Notes under the pieces: model-generated
What the model saw: the letters and a program-made list of their open reading frames with translations, nothing else
Told to the model about the DNA's origin: nothing
Database searches by the model: none
Program-made: the position numbers and the translations under genes
Assembly: GCA_000310025.1 (NCBI GenBank)
Contig: FN649736.1
Span: forward strand, 4,360,340-4,377,590
Length of the DNA: 17,251 nucleotides
From: Ectocarpus siliculosus
Taxonomy: Eukaryota; Sar; Phaeophyceae; Ectocarpales; Ectocarpaceae
Direction of reading: 5' to 3'
Shown here: positions 8,967 to 17,251 of the stretch, piece by piece
Layout: every line of letters starts with the position of its first letter
Position numbering within the stretch: position 1 is the stretch's first letter

Positions 8967-11545
8967 GTGAGGAGGAGGCCTTGGTTGGTCGTGGTTGGGG
9001 GGGGGTCGGTCCAGTGGGTCGGCTGGGCGGTGTTTTTTTTTTTTTTTTTGTGGATGCTACCGTGGTGTAGTAGTTCCAGCATATGGCAGCAGAGGCGTTC
9101 GGGTTGTGCATGTTTTGTCTTGTTGCCGTCGTCGCTGTTGGTTGCTGTTCGATTGCTCGCACACGGTGCCGATATTCCCGTTACTTTTTTCGTGTAGTGT
9201 TGTGGGTTCGTTGTTTAACCGTGTACTCCTTCCCACGACCCCGCTAGCCCTACTAACCTCGCCGGCCGCCGCCCTCATCTTGCCGCAGCTCGCTCTTGGA
9301 CGACTGCATCAATAGGGTCGGGGCAGCGAAGTCCGCAGACCCCCCGACCTTCACGCCGCTGCGCCTCCAGTGCTCCCTGAAAGGGCGCCGCGGCGGTGCA
9401 ACCGACAGCCGCGGCAGCGGCGGCTGTGACAACGGCGTGGATGGTGAAACAAGCCCGTCCGCGCGGAAGCAGCACCGACAAGCAGGCTCGGCAAACGGCG
9501 GGTCTGGGGCGGGACAACCGGCGCCCCTGCAGGGAGCGGCTACGCTGTCTCTGCGCGCGGAGATGATCGCGCCCGCGCTCGGGGTGCGCCTGACCCCCAT
9601 CGCCGCGCCGGCTTTGCTACACACCGCGCTGTACCAGAGCTTGCTGAGCCGGGGCGCCGAGGACAAGCTGCAGAGCGGGTGGGTTGCAGGGCTCGCGCCC
9701 GGGATGGTTATACGGAGGGCTTGTATTTTCGGGGTATTTTCGTACTTCCGGCATTGCGCGAACTGCTGTAGCGGACGTGAGGACAGTTGGGAGTGTTTTC
9801 GGTCTCGTTTTTGTGATCGCTTCAGAGATTTCACGTTCTCACCTGCGTGTGATCTCCCTTCTCAACACGTGGCAAACTTTTTCGTGGGCACTTTTGTTTT
9901 CGAATTTTTTTCGCCTCCTTATGTAGCACGAGGTGTAAGTTTGCACACGAGTGCTGTCATTGGCAGCACCGACCACTCGGAGCGCCTGCCCAACCTGGAG
10001 GAGGACTTCATCAGTCTTAGATACATACCATACTTTGGATTGTGCGCATGCGTCACCGTTTTCCGAACCATCACCCCGCATCCCTTCCTACACCGAGGAG
10101 CGACCAACGCCTTCTGCGCTGTCCGCCGTCCCTCCGTTCTTTTGCCCCCACGCTACTGTACAGGCTTGTCACTCTCAACGAGGGCCGCCGTGCGGTGCTG
10201 CTGTCGGACAACGACCCGCTCTCCCTCCGGGCCCCTATCGTGGGAGTTTGGGTCTCCGGGGGCGACAGCGGCGGTACCGGTGGCGTAGGCACGCCAAGCG
10301 GGCAGCAACAGCAGTCTGGCCGGCGACTGTCCCCACTCACCCATCCCTACGTCTACCCCGCATGCCTTCGGTTCCTGCTTGGGTTCCGAGGGGGGAGCGG
10401 GGCGTCTAAGTCGACCACCGCCGCCGCCGCCGCTGCCGCCGCTAGCCCCGTAGCCTTCCTGGTTCTGCAACTCCCCGGGGGTGTCGGCGGGGGCACGCCG
10501 GGGTGCTACGAAGCGTGCGCGGTCAGCGCGTCGGCGGCGACGCCGACTGCAGCAGGAGGGGGGGGTATGCGTGTCGCTTCCGTCGGGTTCGAGCAGCTCG
10601 ATTTCTCTGCGGATGTGGATGTTTCGGTGGGGGGCGGGGGGCGGGAGGGGGGAGCGACGGGGGGCGGCGCCAGCAGCGCCAACCGCGCGGTCGTGATAGC
10701 GAGGTTGCGTCGCGTGTCAAGCCTGACGGCGGCGGGAGGGGCGTTCGGACGCGCGCTCGCGAGGGCGAGGGGAAGGTGCGGAGAGATTTTTTTTTCTCAC
10801 CAGTGACATTGACAGCAGGCCGTATTTGTTCTAAATAGCGCTGTTTTTCTCCGTGGTTTTCTGCACAGGTGGTGTGTGCCAACGGCAGGTTATTACCGCA
10901 TCTGTGGTGCGGGGGGTCACACGCCTCGCGGTAGACGGTATGCGCGCAGCGCATAATGCGGGGGTTGACGAACAGCGTTCCGGACAGGTTTTTGTGCCAC
11001 GTTTCCCTACCGATACTCCGAATACGTTCGCTCAATGCATAAGGTTGTGGTCATTGATTTGTGTCCGGCGTATATACCTGCACTCGCGTTCCTCTCTGCC
11101 CGTCTCTATCAGGTACCGGGGCACGCAGCAGGCCGAGAACGGCGCAGCCACGCCCCCGTTCCTCCCCTCGCCATCCGCGACGCGAACGCCCCCTCAACCG
11201 TCGCCGCAGCAACGGCCGCCACCGCCGCGTTCGATCGGCGCCACCCAAAGGTGGCACAGCAGACATCACAGCCAACCGACGCCCGAAGACCGAGAGAACG
11301 AGGGACCGACGGAGGTGCAACAGGACAGACCGCTGCTCCACCCCCCCGTACCGATAGCGGCGCCCACGAAGGTGGGTCATCGTGTCGGAGGGTGTACCGA
11401 TGGTGTACTTTCGACTCGCGTAGGTTAGTCTGTTCGACGTTGCGAAGCTAAAATGCGTACCTCGTTCGGGCTGTCATGTTCTGTTGGCTGTCATACTAAA
11501 TGACAATGTTTTTTTGAGCACGTGGATTGGTTATTTTATATGTTG

Positions 11546-11577
<32 letters not shown>

Positions 11578-13755
11578 GTTGTTGTGGCACGCTGCCGGGT
11601 TGTAGCGCTCTCCCTCAGGAGACAGACCCGCCCGGGCTCTGATTGCACCGCACCGAAGTCAGCAACGCGACCGTTACTCCCCACCCCCTGTCGCCCACTC
11701 TCCCTCCGGCAGCCTGTTGTCCACAGCCCGCGCTCCGCGGCGAGCAAGGCTGACTCGTCTCCCGCCAGAGCCACCGGCCGCACGAGCGCAATCAACACCC
11801 CGGAGAAAATCCTTTCCCACGCAATACACCACTCCACGTCGCCAGCCAAGCGCGGTTTGAGAGGAGGCAGTGGCCCTCGCGCATCAGTGCTGGGGGGTGC
11901 CGGGGAGGGGACTACACGGCCGGGGGATGGCCACGGTCGTCCAAGACCGCCGTGGCGGTCCCAGGAGGAGGGGTTCCGCGAGTTGTCCTCCGGGGGGGGG
12001 GGTAGCAGTCACCGAATGGCGGCCGTGGAAGGACGAGAGGCTTCGAGCTCCTCCCCTCCGTCGTTGCCCGAGAAGGGGGAAGAGTTGCCTTCGCCATCGC
12101 CGGCCCCGGTGGCGGCGGCGGCGGTGGCGGCGGCGGCACCGGCTTGGACACCACGGAATAGTCTTGACCTGCTCGCGCTGGCACCGGAGGCGAGGGAGTA
12201 TTTCCTCTCGCAGCAGCGGCAGCTCTCGTCCTTGGCGGAACAGCTCCACCGGCTGCAGGTCACGATGAGAGATCAGCAGCAGGATCACCAGCCGATGCAT
12301 CAGCAGCAGCAGCAGCAGCAGCAGCAACAATCGCGGCTCATGTCCGTGCCGACGCCCTCCGCCGCCGCCGGTCCGGTGTCGACCGGCGGCGCGGCGAAGG
12401 CGACCGGGGACACTGCATGGGCACAGCAAGCAATGCCGCCGCCATCGGAGGCCCCGTATAATCGAGCAAAGTCCATGGTAGAGGCTAGCACGAACACGAG
12501 CTTGTTCTGGGGGGCGCCGCTCATGCCGCAGGCCGCGGCTGCCGCCGCTGGTGGTTCGCCGACACGGCCCGGTACGGTCGTGTTAGCGACTAAGGCGGCG
12601 TTCGATACACCCGAGGGTGAACGATGCCATCACGCCAGCAAAGGAGGAGGAGGGGGAGAAGGAGGAGGAGGGGGAGGGGGAGAGGCGGAAGAGAACGCCG
12701 TTGCCCCGTTGCCGTCGAGTCGGCGGAGCGAAACCCCGACCCCTCCGTCCGCCGCTCATGCTGGCGCCGCCGTGCGGCACGGGTGGACGACTCAGCGGGG
12801 CCGGCGCCGCCGCCGCCGCGCGGGAGCGGGCGAACGGCAGCGGCACCGAAACGGCGGCAACGCGGGAGGGGAAAGAGACAGCAGCGGCGACGATGATGCG
12901 AGCGACGGCGGCGCCTCCACCGCTTGGTCGCGCAACAGTTCCGATGTCGACGAAGGCGAAACGACGACGTCTCTGGAGCTGCTTCCTCTTCGTGTGCCAC
13001 CGCCAGCAGGTCTTGGCTCCGGATCGGGCGCAAGCGCCGCGCGGCTGAACAGTAGCGTTTCGTCAGCAGGCTCCGCTCACCGGATAGACGATAACGCTTC
13101 AAAAGACGACAAGGCATCGGGCACCACTGGGGAAGAGGAGGGCCGGGAGGGGCAGCAAGCCGTTGTTATTGTTACCCCAGAGCGGAACGGTTCTTGCGAT
13201 GGTGGGCGGGGGCGGCAACCCTTGCTGGGGAGGCGCGGAGGAGAAAGGGGCGGGGCCTGGGGGGTACCGATTGTCCCGGTCGCGGACTTGATGGTGGTGC
13301 CTCGGATCGAGTTCGGCCAGATGACGGACGATGAGATGGGTTCGGATCTGGACGAGGGCGAGGTGTGTCTTGTTGTCGGTGGTGGCGGTGGCGGTGATGG
13401 TGTTGTTGTTGTTGATGTTCTTGTTGATTGCTCTTGTCGCTGTTGTTAGTGATGCTGTTTTTGTTGCTGATGGTGCTTTTGCTGTTGGTGGTCTGATGTT
13501 GTTGACGAGCGCTTCACACTTCTTCTACGACAGACACCGCACTATTTGCAAGTGTATGACACACCTGCCCTACATCACAATAAACTCAATCTAGGCCTGG
13601 CCCTCTCTCAGTGTTCCGGTCCTGGTGCTTTTCCGACGGCTTTCGCCTCGGTACTGTTGTACGCGTGCTTGTTCCAAACCCTGCAGACCATCGGCCGGAT
13701 CGAGTCCAAGTATCTGCAGGGCGGCGGCAGCGTGGCTCCATTTCTTCGCTGCTAA
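8524..13755 (+). CDS. STIL: STIL/Ana2/SAS-5-like centriole duplication protein (start codon not found)
   Basis: Joining 8524-8966, 9289-9678, 9967-10041, 10164-10775, 11113-11371, 11626-13362 and 13612-13755 gives about 1,219 residues, close to human STIL (about 1,290). Each join keeps phase. Compared with human STIL as I remember it, the N-terminal domain aligns throughout. RSLPFLPP...CLRW...TGD fits the human start, LTPIAAPALLHTAL fits TPVKPIPIIPTAL, and LLSDNDPLSLRAPIVGVWVSG fits ESDPKVYSLPLVGIWLSG. HPYVYPACLRFLL then fits SPQVWACCLRYIF. Next come a proline-rich region, a short coiled coil (APEAREYFLSQQRQLSSLAE against [20 protein letters not shown]) and ASTNTSLFWGA against VSTGASLFWNA. 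STIL recruits SAS-6 and binds PLK4 and CPAP to start centriole assembly. Gly, Ala and Gln runs swell the conserved parts. The first coding exon and the exact C-terminus are unresolved. Confidence 0.85.
8757..8790 (+). repeat. GCG-rich triplet repeat coding for Ala
   Basis: A run of GCA and GCG triplets in frame in the first identified STIL exon gives about ten Ala in a row. It falls between two conserved blocks, so it should not disrupt the domain core. Confidence 0.9.
9033..9049 (+). repeat. T homopolymer in STIL intron
   Basis: Seventeen T in a row inside the intron 8967-9288, about 240 bases before the acceptor. It is too far upstream to serve as the pyrimidine tract. Confidence 0.85.
9289..9678 (+). 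CDS. STIL-like gene, second identified exon
   Basis: The acceptor CATCTTGCCGCAG/C completes the split Ser codon left by the previous exon. The 390 bases encode SLLDDCINRV, FTPLRLQCSLKG, ATLSLRAEMIAP and RLTPIAAPALLHTALYQSLL, matching the middle of the STIL N-terminal domain. A Ser/Gly-rich insert of about 60 residues separates the parts. The donor is GG/GTGGGT at 9679, phase 2. Confidence 0.85.
9967..10041 (+). CDS. STIL-like gene, third identified exon (75 bases)
   Basis: The acceptor TCATTGGCAG/C completes a Gly codon. The exon encodes TDHSERLPNLEEDFISLR and YIPYFG and ends at the donor TT/GTGCGC in phase 2. Joined to the next exon it reads YFGLLVTLNEGRR, which fits YKYGYLTMDETRK of human STIL. 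That protein fit is why I chose this donor. Confidence 0.75.
10164..10775 (+). CDS. STIL-like gene, fourth identified exon (core of the N-terminal domain)
   Basis: After CTACTGTACAG/G it encodes LVTLNEGRRAVLLSDNDPLS, then RAPIVGVWVSG, HPYVYPACLRFLLGF, SPVAFLVLQLPGG and CYEAC. These match human STIL blocks in the same order (LVGIWLSG, VWACCLRYIF, FIIVLYSM, FYEC) and are the strongest evidence for the family. Gly and Ala runs are inserted between the blocks. The donor AG/GTGCGG at 10776 gives phase 2. Confidence 0.88.
11113..11371 (+). CDS. STIL-like gene, proline-rich exon
   Basis: The acceptor CGTCTCTATCAG/G completes the Arg codon of the previous exon. The exon encodes 86 residues rich in Pro, Gln and Arg, with QQRPPPPRSIGATQ near the middle. 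In animal STIL/Ana2 a Pro-Arg segment between the N-terminal domain and the coiled coil binds CPAP/Sas-4, so this is a candidate site by position only. The donor AAG/GTGGGT leaves phase 0. Confidence 0.7.
11541..11590 (+). repeat. GTT/GGT triplet microsatellite in intron
   Basis: TTG units followed by GTG units fill the end of the intron before the large STIL exon, about 35-85 bases before the acceptor. A similar GGT/GTT run lies at 13378-13435, just after the probable donor at 13363. Confidence 0.85.
11626..13362 (+). CDS. STIL-like gene, large exon with coiled coil and SLFW element
   Basis: The 579 codons carry the coiled coil at 12157-12285, a Gln run at 12301-12330 and the SLFW element at 12463-12510. 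A long Gly/Arg/Ser/Asp-rich stretch of low complexity follows. I place the acceptor at GAGACAG/ACC because it keeps phase 0 with the previous exon; the stronger CCCTCAG at 11618 would shift phase. The end is drawn at the donor GAG/GTGTGT after an acidic DDEMGSDLDEGE. Without that splice the frame ends at TAG 13447-13449 in a Val/Cys-rich tail that looks like translated repeat. Confidence 0.75.
12301..12330 (+). repeat. CAG repeat coding for ten Gln
   Basis: Eight CAG units and CAACAA lie in frame between the coiled coil and the SLFW element of the STIL-like protein. It is a typical slippage-prone coding microsatellite. Confidence 0.95.
13579..13584 (+). promoter_or_regulatory. Possible polyadenylation signal AATAAA
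   Basis: AATAAA lies 130 bases after the unspliced stop TAG 13447-13449. It would serve a shorter STIL transcript that skips the last splice; in the spliced model it lies in an intron. A second AATAAA lies at 14163-14168, downstream of all candidate last exons. Confidence 0.25.
13612..13755 (+). CDS. STIL-like gene, probable last exon
   Basis: The acceptor CCCTCTCTCAG in phase 0 fits the previous donor, and the frame runs 47 codons to TAA 13753-13755. It encodes AFPTAFASVLLYACLFQTLQ and TIGRIESKYLQGG. Animal STIL has a C-terminal STAN motif with IALKYL, so IESKYL could be its end, but this is a weak match. Donors inside this exon could also splice on to 13826. Confidence 0.5.
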   Translation, partial: CSGPGAFPTAFASVLLYACLFQTLQTIGRIESKYLQGGGSVAPFLRC

Positions 13756-15186
13756 GGCTCTAATTTACCCCGTGCCCCGCGTGGCATCCAGCGGCACAGT
13801 GATGTTTTCGTTTTGGTTCCATTAGGTGGCAGCCCAGCAGCCTGGCCTTGAGGCCATCCACGATGATGAGCTCGGCGTTTGCAACGCTTCGTCGGGGACC
13901 GGTGGCGTCGTTGGCGGCAGTGTTTCACTATTTTTTTGGTGCCTGCCAAATTTATCACTCTGGTCTCGAAGAGGACGGCAATTTGCCGCTATTATATTAT
14001 TTGTTCAAAGAAATGTTGTATGGGGGGAGGGTGGCAGAGGAAGCGGTGTGGTTGCTCCAAAGACGAGAACGGTATGCAGACAAAGAGAGGGTAGATCGAT
14101 CCCACGTAAAATAGCATCTTTGGTGGTGGTGGTGGTGATGAACGGCTGTTATGCAGCGATTGAATAAATAAGCGAAAGAAGTGGGCCGATTTTTTTTTGC
14201 GCTATGTTGTATCGGTTTAGCCTCATGAGACACAAGCAACGCACAATTGTGTCTTGACGTACATGCGGCAAAGGTGTGCGAGGGACTCACTGTCATTTCT
14301 TGGAATCCCATCCCACCTATTCTGGCGCGTGTCTGTATCTTCCGACGGTAACCTTTTAGTGCGTTTTGGCGCGTGTGCGTGGAATGTAGAACAAGGCGGA
14401 GGGTTGGACCGCCCTTGACACTTGGCACGTTGCGAGGTTAACGTCGTATCGTACGACTTTTCGCTCCTCTCGCCTCCGTGCAAAGGTTGTGCGTGAGCGA
14501 GCTACACGTTTGAGCATGAGGCGGTCGATAGGACGGGTTGCTCGCCAATAGGGGGCCACGTGCCCAACGTCGAGCCAAGCCTTTGCGAAACGAAAACGTC
14601 CGCTACCTGCGGTTCCTCGGCCCCGCCGCCCAAAAAATGAAAAATGGGGACGACGCCCATCGGCGATACAACCGGTCCATACCGTGCACGGGATACGGGT
14701 CGCTCAAATTGCCAAGGCTGACTGTACCATCGACCACGACGAGTTAATCGATGTTGTCGTTGTCTTCACATGTGAAAACGTTCCGATCTCAGCCAATTTG
14801 CGTTCCAACATCCGTTTTTGCTGGTTCGAACGACGCGAGCGCCTTCCGTGGTCACAACATAACTACCCCACGAGGGTACCAACTACTTGCGGAGCATCAA
14901 AGAGAAAATCTAATGACTCAGCAAAATCAACAAAAACGCGGTACTCCGACTACTACAAGGCATAGAATAACACCAGTACTGTAACACCAGATTAAGGCCG
15001 TACAAAGCGTAGTTCCGCCTCTCTGTCTACCCCCGTCGCAGACACTTAACTTCGCAGTCTAGACCACACTCAAACACACAAAATCGCGAACAGCAGCATC
15101 AAGGAACCCACGTACGTGCGCCCTTTCCACACACAACAAAACTGATCTCAACATGGCCATTGCTGGGGAGCAGCTCTGTAAGTCAC
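13756..15186. other. Region between the STIL and P5A genes, with a possible extra exon
   Basis: After a good acceptor (TTTTGGTTCCATTAG at 13825) two plus-strand frames are open. One reads VAAQQPGLEAIHDDELG. The other runs to 14114 and reads GACQIYHSGLEEDG, NLPLLYYLFKEMLYGG and EEAVWLLQRRERY, which looks like protein. Either could extend STIL or belong to another gene. AATAAA at 14163-14168 may end such a transcript. From 14170 to 15186 I see only short frames without motifs; the 3' untranslated region of the P5A gene should be there. Confidence 0.35.
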
Positions 15187-15549
15187 TCACCCGACGGGTC
15201 GCTTGGTACGTTTCCTCGACTTCTTTTTCTCGCCGCTAGTCTTACCGCTACCGGCAACAGCAACGCCGCCACCCGCCCCCCCCGCGCCGAATCTCCCCGC
15301 ATACCACCGGGTGCCGTATTCCACCGCAAACACGAGCGCCGTGTCGGCCGCGAGGACCGCGAGGAGCGGTCCCCGGAACCCTCCCGGGAACGGCGCTAGC
15401 TGCAGCCACGACTCCAGGGAAGGGGCCAAGCCGGACGCGGCCACGAGGAGGGTCGCGTAGCAGGCCAGGACCAGGTAGCACATCGCCCGGTTCTCCCCGA
15501 GGGATTGCATGAAAGGGTGCCCGGTGTAGTTCGCGGCGAAGGTGTTCAC
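15187..15549 (-). CDS. P5A ATPase, last exon
   Basis: The acceptor ACACACAG/GTG precedes VNTFAANYTGHPFMQSLGEN. Two hydrophobic segments follow (MCYLVLACYATLLVAASGL and PLLAVLAADTALVFAV), then a Gly/Ala stretch and a basic tail. A GTGAGT sequence overlaps the stop (15184-15189), but the length already matches the family, so I take TGA as the true end. Confidence 0.92.
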   Translation of the reverse strand: MNTFAANYTGHPFMQSLGENRAMCYLVLACYATLLVAASGLAPSLESWLQLAPFPGGFRGPLLAVLAADTALVFAVEYGTRWYAGRFGAGGAGGGVAVAGSGKTSGEKKKSRKRTKRPVG

Positions 15550-17212
15550 CTGTGTGTTCCATGTTTCATGTTTCACGGCCGGCAGGGGGGGGGGGGGTAC
15601 CCATAGTCGTGCATGCCGTAGTCGTTTGACCATTGACCTCGCATCCCTACAAAGCCGGGACGGAGCACGCCGGGTTCTCACCGGACCAGGCTCTCACATC
15701 ACCAAGCGCGAAGCGCCGTGAGGTATTTGGCGAGTCGCATGAAGGGTGAGCTGCATCCTGCTAAGGGTGTTCGGCAACTTGTGCTTACTTCCTTGCGTAC
15801 GGATGACAGCTACGTATGACTTAATTTATTTTCTGGTGCTTTCACTTCCAGAGACAGTTGTAAGCACTGTGTAACTGCCTCGAGGAAGCTTGACCATTTT
15901 AACACAACGTGATGCGATCATCCCCCGTTGCGCGGAGTGAGGGTTCTCGACCCCGCACAACATGATCTACTTGACCACCATTATGGTTACCGCCAAAAAT
16001 AAAAACGAGGTAAAAAAAAAAACGGTAACCTGGTTGCCGAGTTCACGAAGTGAATTGGCTTGTTTTACAACGTCGTTGCCAAGCGACGAAAACCCAATCC
16101 CGATGGCAAACACCGAGTGGGGGGCTTGTTTTACAACGTCGTTGCCAAGCGACGAAAACCCAAACCCCGATGGCAAACACCGGGGGGGGGCGGCTTGTTT
16201 TACAACGTCGTTGCCAAGCGACGAAAACCCAAACCCCGATGGCAAACAAGGCCGAGGGGGGGTGGGGGGGGGGGGGCAGAGTGGGGTGATGTGTCTGCCA
16301 GGAATTGGATAGGTTAGGTACGGTCACCTGTGTTTTTTATGTTTTACACAACGCCGGCGGACAGGAGCGGCAGAGGGTGGGGTGATGTTTTCGCCAGGAT
16401 TTGGTTAGGTTCTAGGGCAATAACCCAGTACTCCCGACGGCTGAGCAAATAGCCGACTTCAGCACGTAATACTTGCTGCCACATTGTTCAAGTCGGAACC
16501 GAGGCCGCGCACCATGTTGTGAGAAACGGTCGCTCACCCTGCATACGTGCAACACCTAGAGACCCTTCTCTAGCCTTATTGGTGAACAAATGCTGCTGTT
16601 GTACCTGGGGATCTGGAGTGAGACATATGTTATGGCAAGCCCACAGCAGACGTGGGGATTACTTCTACGAAACGTTCCACAAAATAAAAAAGCTCGAACA
16701 TGCCGCCTGTTTGTGCCGTCGCCAGCAAGCAGACCTTAAGCGTTCCAACCCCCTGCCTAAAGTGGTTCGCCGTGCGCATGTGCAATACGGTACACTGGAT
16801 TATCCTTAACATGTGCAGCCATGCCCGATGGTCAAACAGTCACAATTACCTGCATGACCGCGGACAGCAGAAACACGGCCGAATTGAAGGTGTTGGCCCG
16901 GAATGGCCCGTCCGGCATCACAGACGGGTCCTCCGGGTTGACATGGTCCTCGCACAGCCGCGTCACCGCCAGAAGCGACACCAGGTGGGCGGCGAACTGC
17001 CCCAGCACGGATAGGCAGGCCGGGAGGCACAAGATTCGCGCCGGCGGCCGGGCCGTCGACAGGCGGCGCAGGGGGTGCGAGCGGCTGGCGAAGTAGAAGA
17101 GGGCGGAGACGGCCAGGCCGAGGGCGGTCATCTGGCCGTCCCCCTGCTTGACCCCCTTGAGGTAGAGCGCCGACAGCATGTAGGCCGACGTCAGGCAGTT
17201 CAGTGCCAAAAT
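15187..17212 (-). CDS. P5A-type ATPase, C-terminal two exons (Spf1/ATP13A1 family)
   Basis: Exon 17212-16850 (121 codons) joins exon 15549-15187 (120 codons plus TGA) in phase 0 to give 241 residues. The first exon encodes ILALNCLTSAYMLSALYLKG and SRSHPLRRLSTARP, and the joined product gives MQVNTFAANYTGHPF. These match the last transmembrane half of P5A ATPases, where yeast and human proteins read close to LALNCLISAYSLSVLYLDG, then FAVNY.G.PF. About six hydrophobic segments are visible. P5A ATPases sit in the ER membrane and remove misplaced transmembrane helices. The catalytic DKTGT part lies outside the window. The tail is Lys/Arg-rich (KKKSRKRTKRPVG). Confidence 0.93.
15985..16030. repeat. 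Inverted repeat of 8 bases with A-rich loop
   Basis: GGTTACCG at 15985-15992 and CGGTAACC at 16023-16030 flank 30 A-rich bases, directly upstream of the minisatellite in the P5A intron. It could form a hairpin or be a chance or transposon-end relic; no target duplication is visible. Confidence 0.6.
16057..16250. repeat. Minisatellite in P5A intron, three units of 59-69 bases
   Basis: Units begin at 16057, 16123 and 16192 with GGCTTGTTTTACAACGTCGT; the third ends near 16250. Inside each, CGTCG and CGACG can pair around GTTGCCAAG, so the unit can form a hairpin. Spacers between units contain G runs. A more diverged pair of about 45 bases (near 16275-16320 and 16371-16416) continues the pattern. 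The array sits in the 1.3 kb intron. Confidence 0.9.
16850..17212 (-). CDS. P5A ATPase, penultimate exon
   Basis: The acceptor CGACTCAG/ATT follows a run of C at the window edge, and the donor is CAG/GTAATT. The product starts at ILALNCL, a block conserved in P5A ATPases, and ends in FNSAVFLLSAVMQ. Three to four transmembrane helices can be seen. Confidence 0.93.
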
Positions 17213-17229
17213 CTGAGTCGGGCGGGGGC

Positions 17230-17251
17230 GGGGGGGGGGGGGGGGGGGGGG
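17230..17251. repeat. G homopolymer at the window edge
   Basis: Twenty-two G in a row end the window. On the minus strand this is a C tract lying 15 bases before the acceptor of the P5A exon, so it may act as its pyrimidine tract. It may also mark a sequencing or assembly break. Confidence 0.85.

Noticed and set aside
9839-10107. Minus-strand ORFs across STIL exon 3
   Set aside because: The plus strand joins in phase with conserved STIL blocks on both sides; the minus frames have no motif.
11884-12429. Minus-strand 181-codon ORF rich in Leu and Arg
   Set aside because: It is the shadow of the CAG and GC-rich codons of the STIL exon, where the plus strand has family-level similarity.
15184-15189. 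GTGAGT donor at the end of the P5A last exon (minus strand)
   Set aside because: The protein already has the family's normal length and a basic tail at this stop, and no following exon was seen.
16043-16327. ORFs with repeated peptides on both strands in the P5A intron
   Set aside because: They are translations of a minisatellite inside an intron fixed by the conserved MQ/VNTFAANY junction.

Overview
The window looks like nuclear DNA of a eukaryote. Its proteins are split over many exons by GT-AG introns of about 70 to 1,300 bases. The intergenic gaps are 0.5 to 1.5 kb, and the sequence is full of microsatellites, minisatellites and long G or C homopolymers. GC-rich codon use, donors that mostly read GTG, low-complexity inserts and a centriole gene fit a flagellated protist. 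A brown alga of the Ectocarpus type is my best guess; this is inference, not proof.

Layout. (1) Bases 3-101 are the 3' end of an unrecognised plus-strand gene. (2) Bases 1526-5950, minus strand, hold a seven-exon partial gene: ankyrin repeats, a helical middle part, and a 586-residue disordered tail in one last exon. Most of its exon junctions join in matching phase. (3) Bases 5951-8523 hold no gene I can name; there are two unassigned plus-strand ORFs and two minisatellites. (4) Bases 8524-13755, plus strand, hold a multi-exon homologue of STIL/Ana2/SAS-5, the centriole-duplication scaffold. It has the N-terminal domain, a proline-rich region, a short coiled coil and an SLFW element like that of animal STIL. 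(5) Bases 13756-15186 are mostly unexplained sequence downstream of STIL. (6) Bases 15187-17212, minus strand, hold the last two exons of a P5A ATPase (Spf1/ATP13A1 family), separated by a 1.3 kb intron carrying a minisatellite. The window ends in a run of 22 G.

The genes are not an operon and show no common pathway. STIL would act at the centriole or basal body and the P5A ATPase in the ER membrane; the ankyrin protein has no known job. The 1-101 gene and the ankyrin gene are tail to tail, as are STIL and the P5A gene. All exon borders were read by eye from splice signals, phase and protein similarity. No transcript evidence was available.
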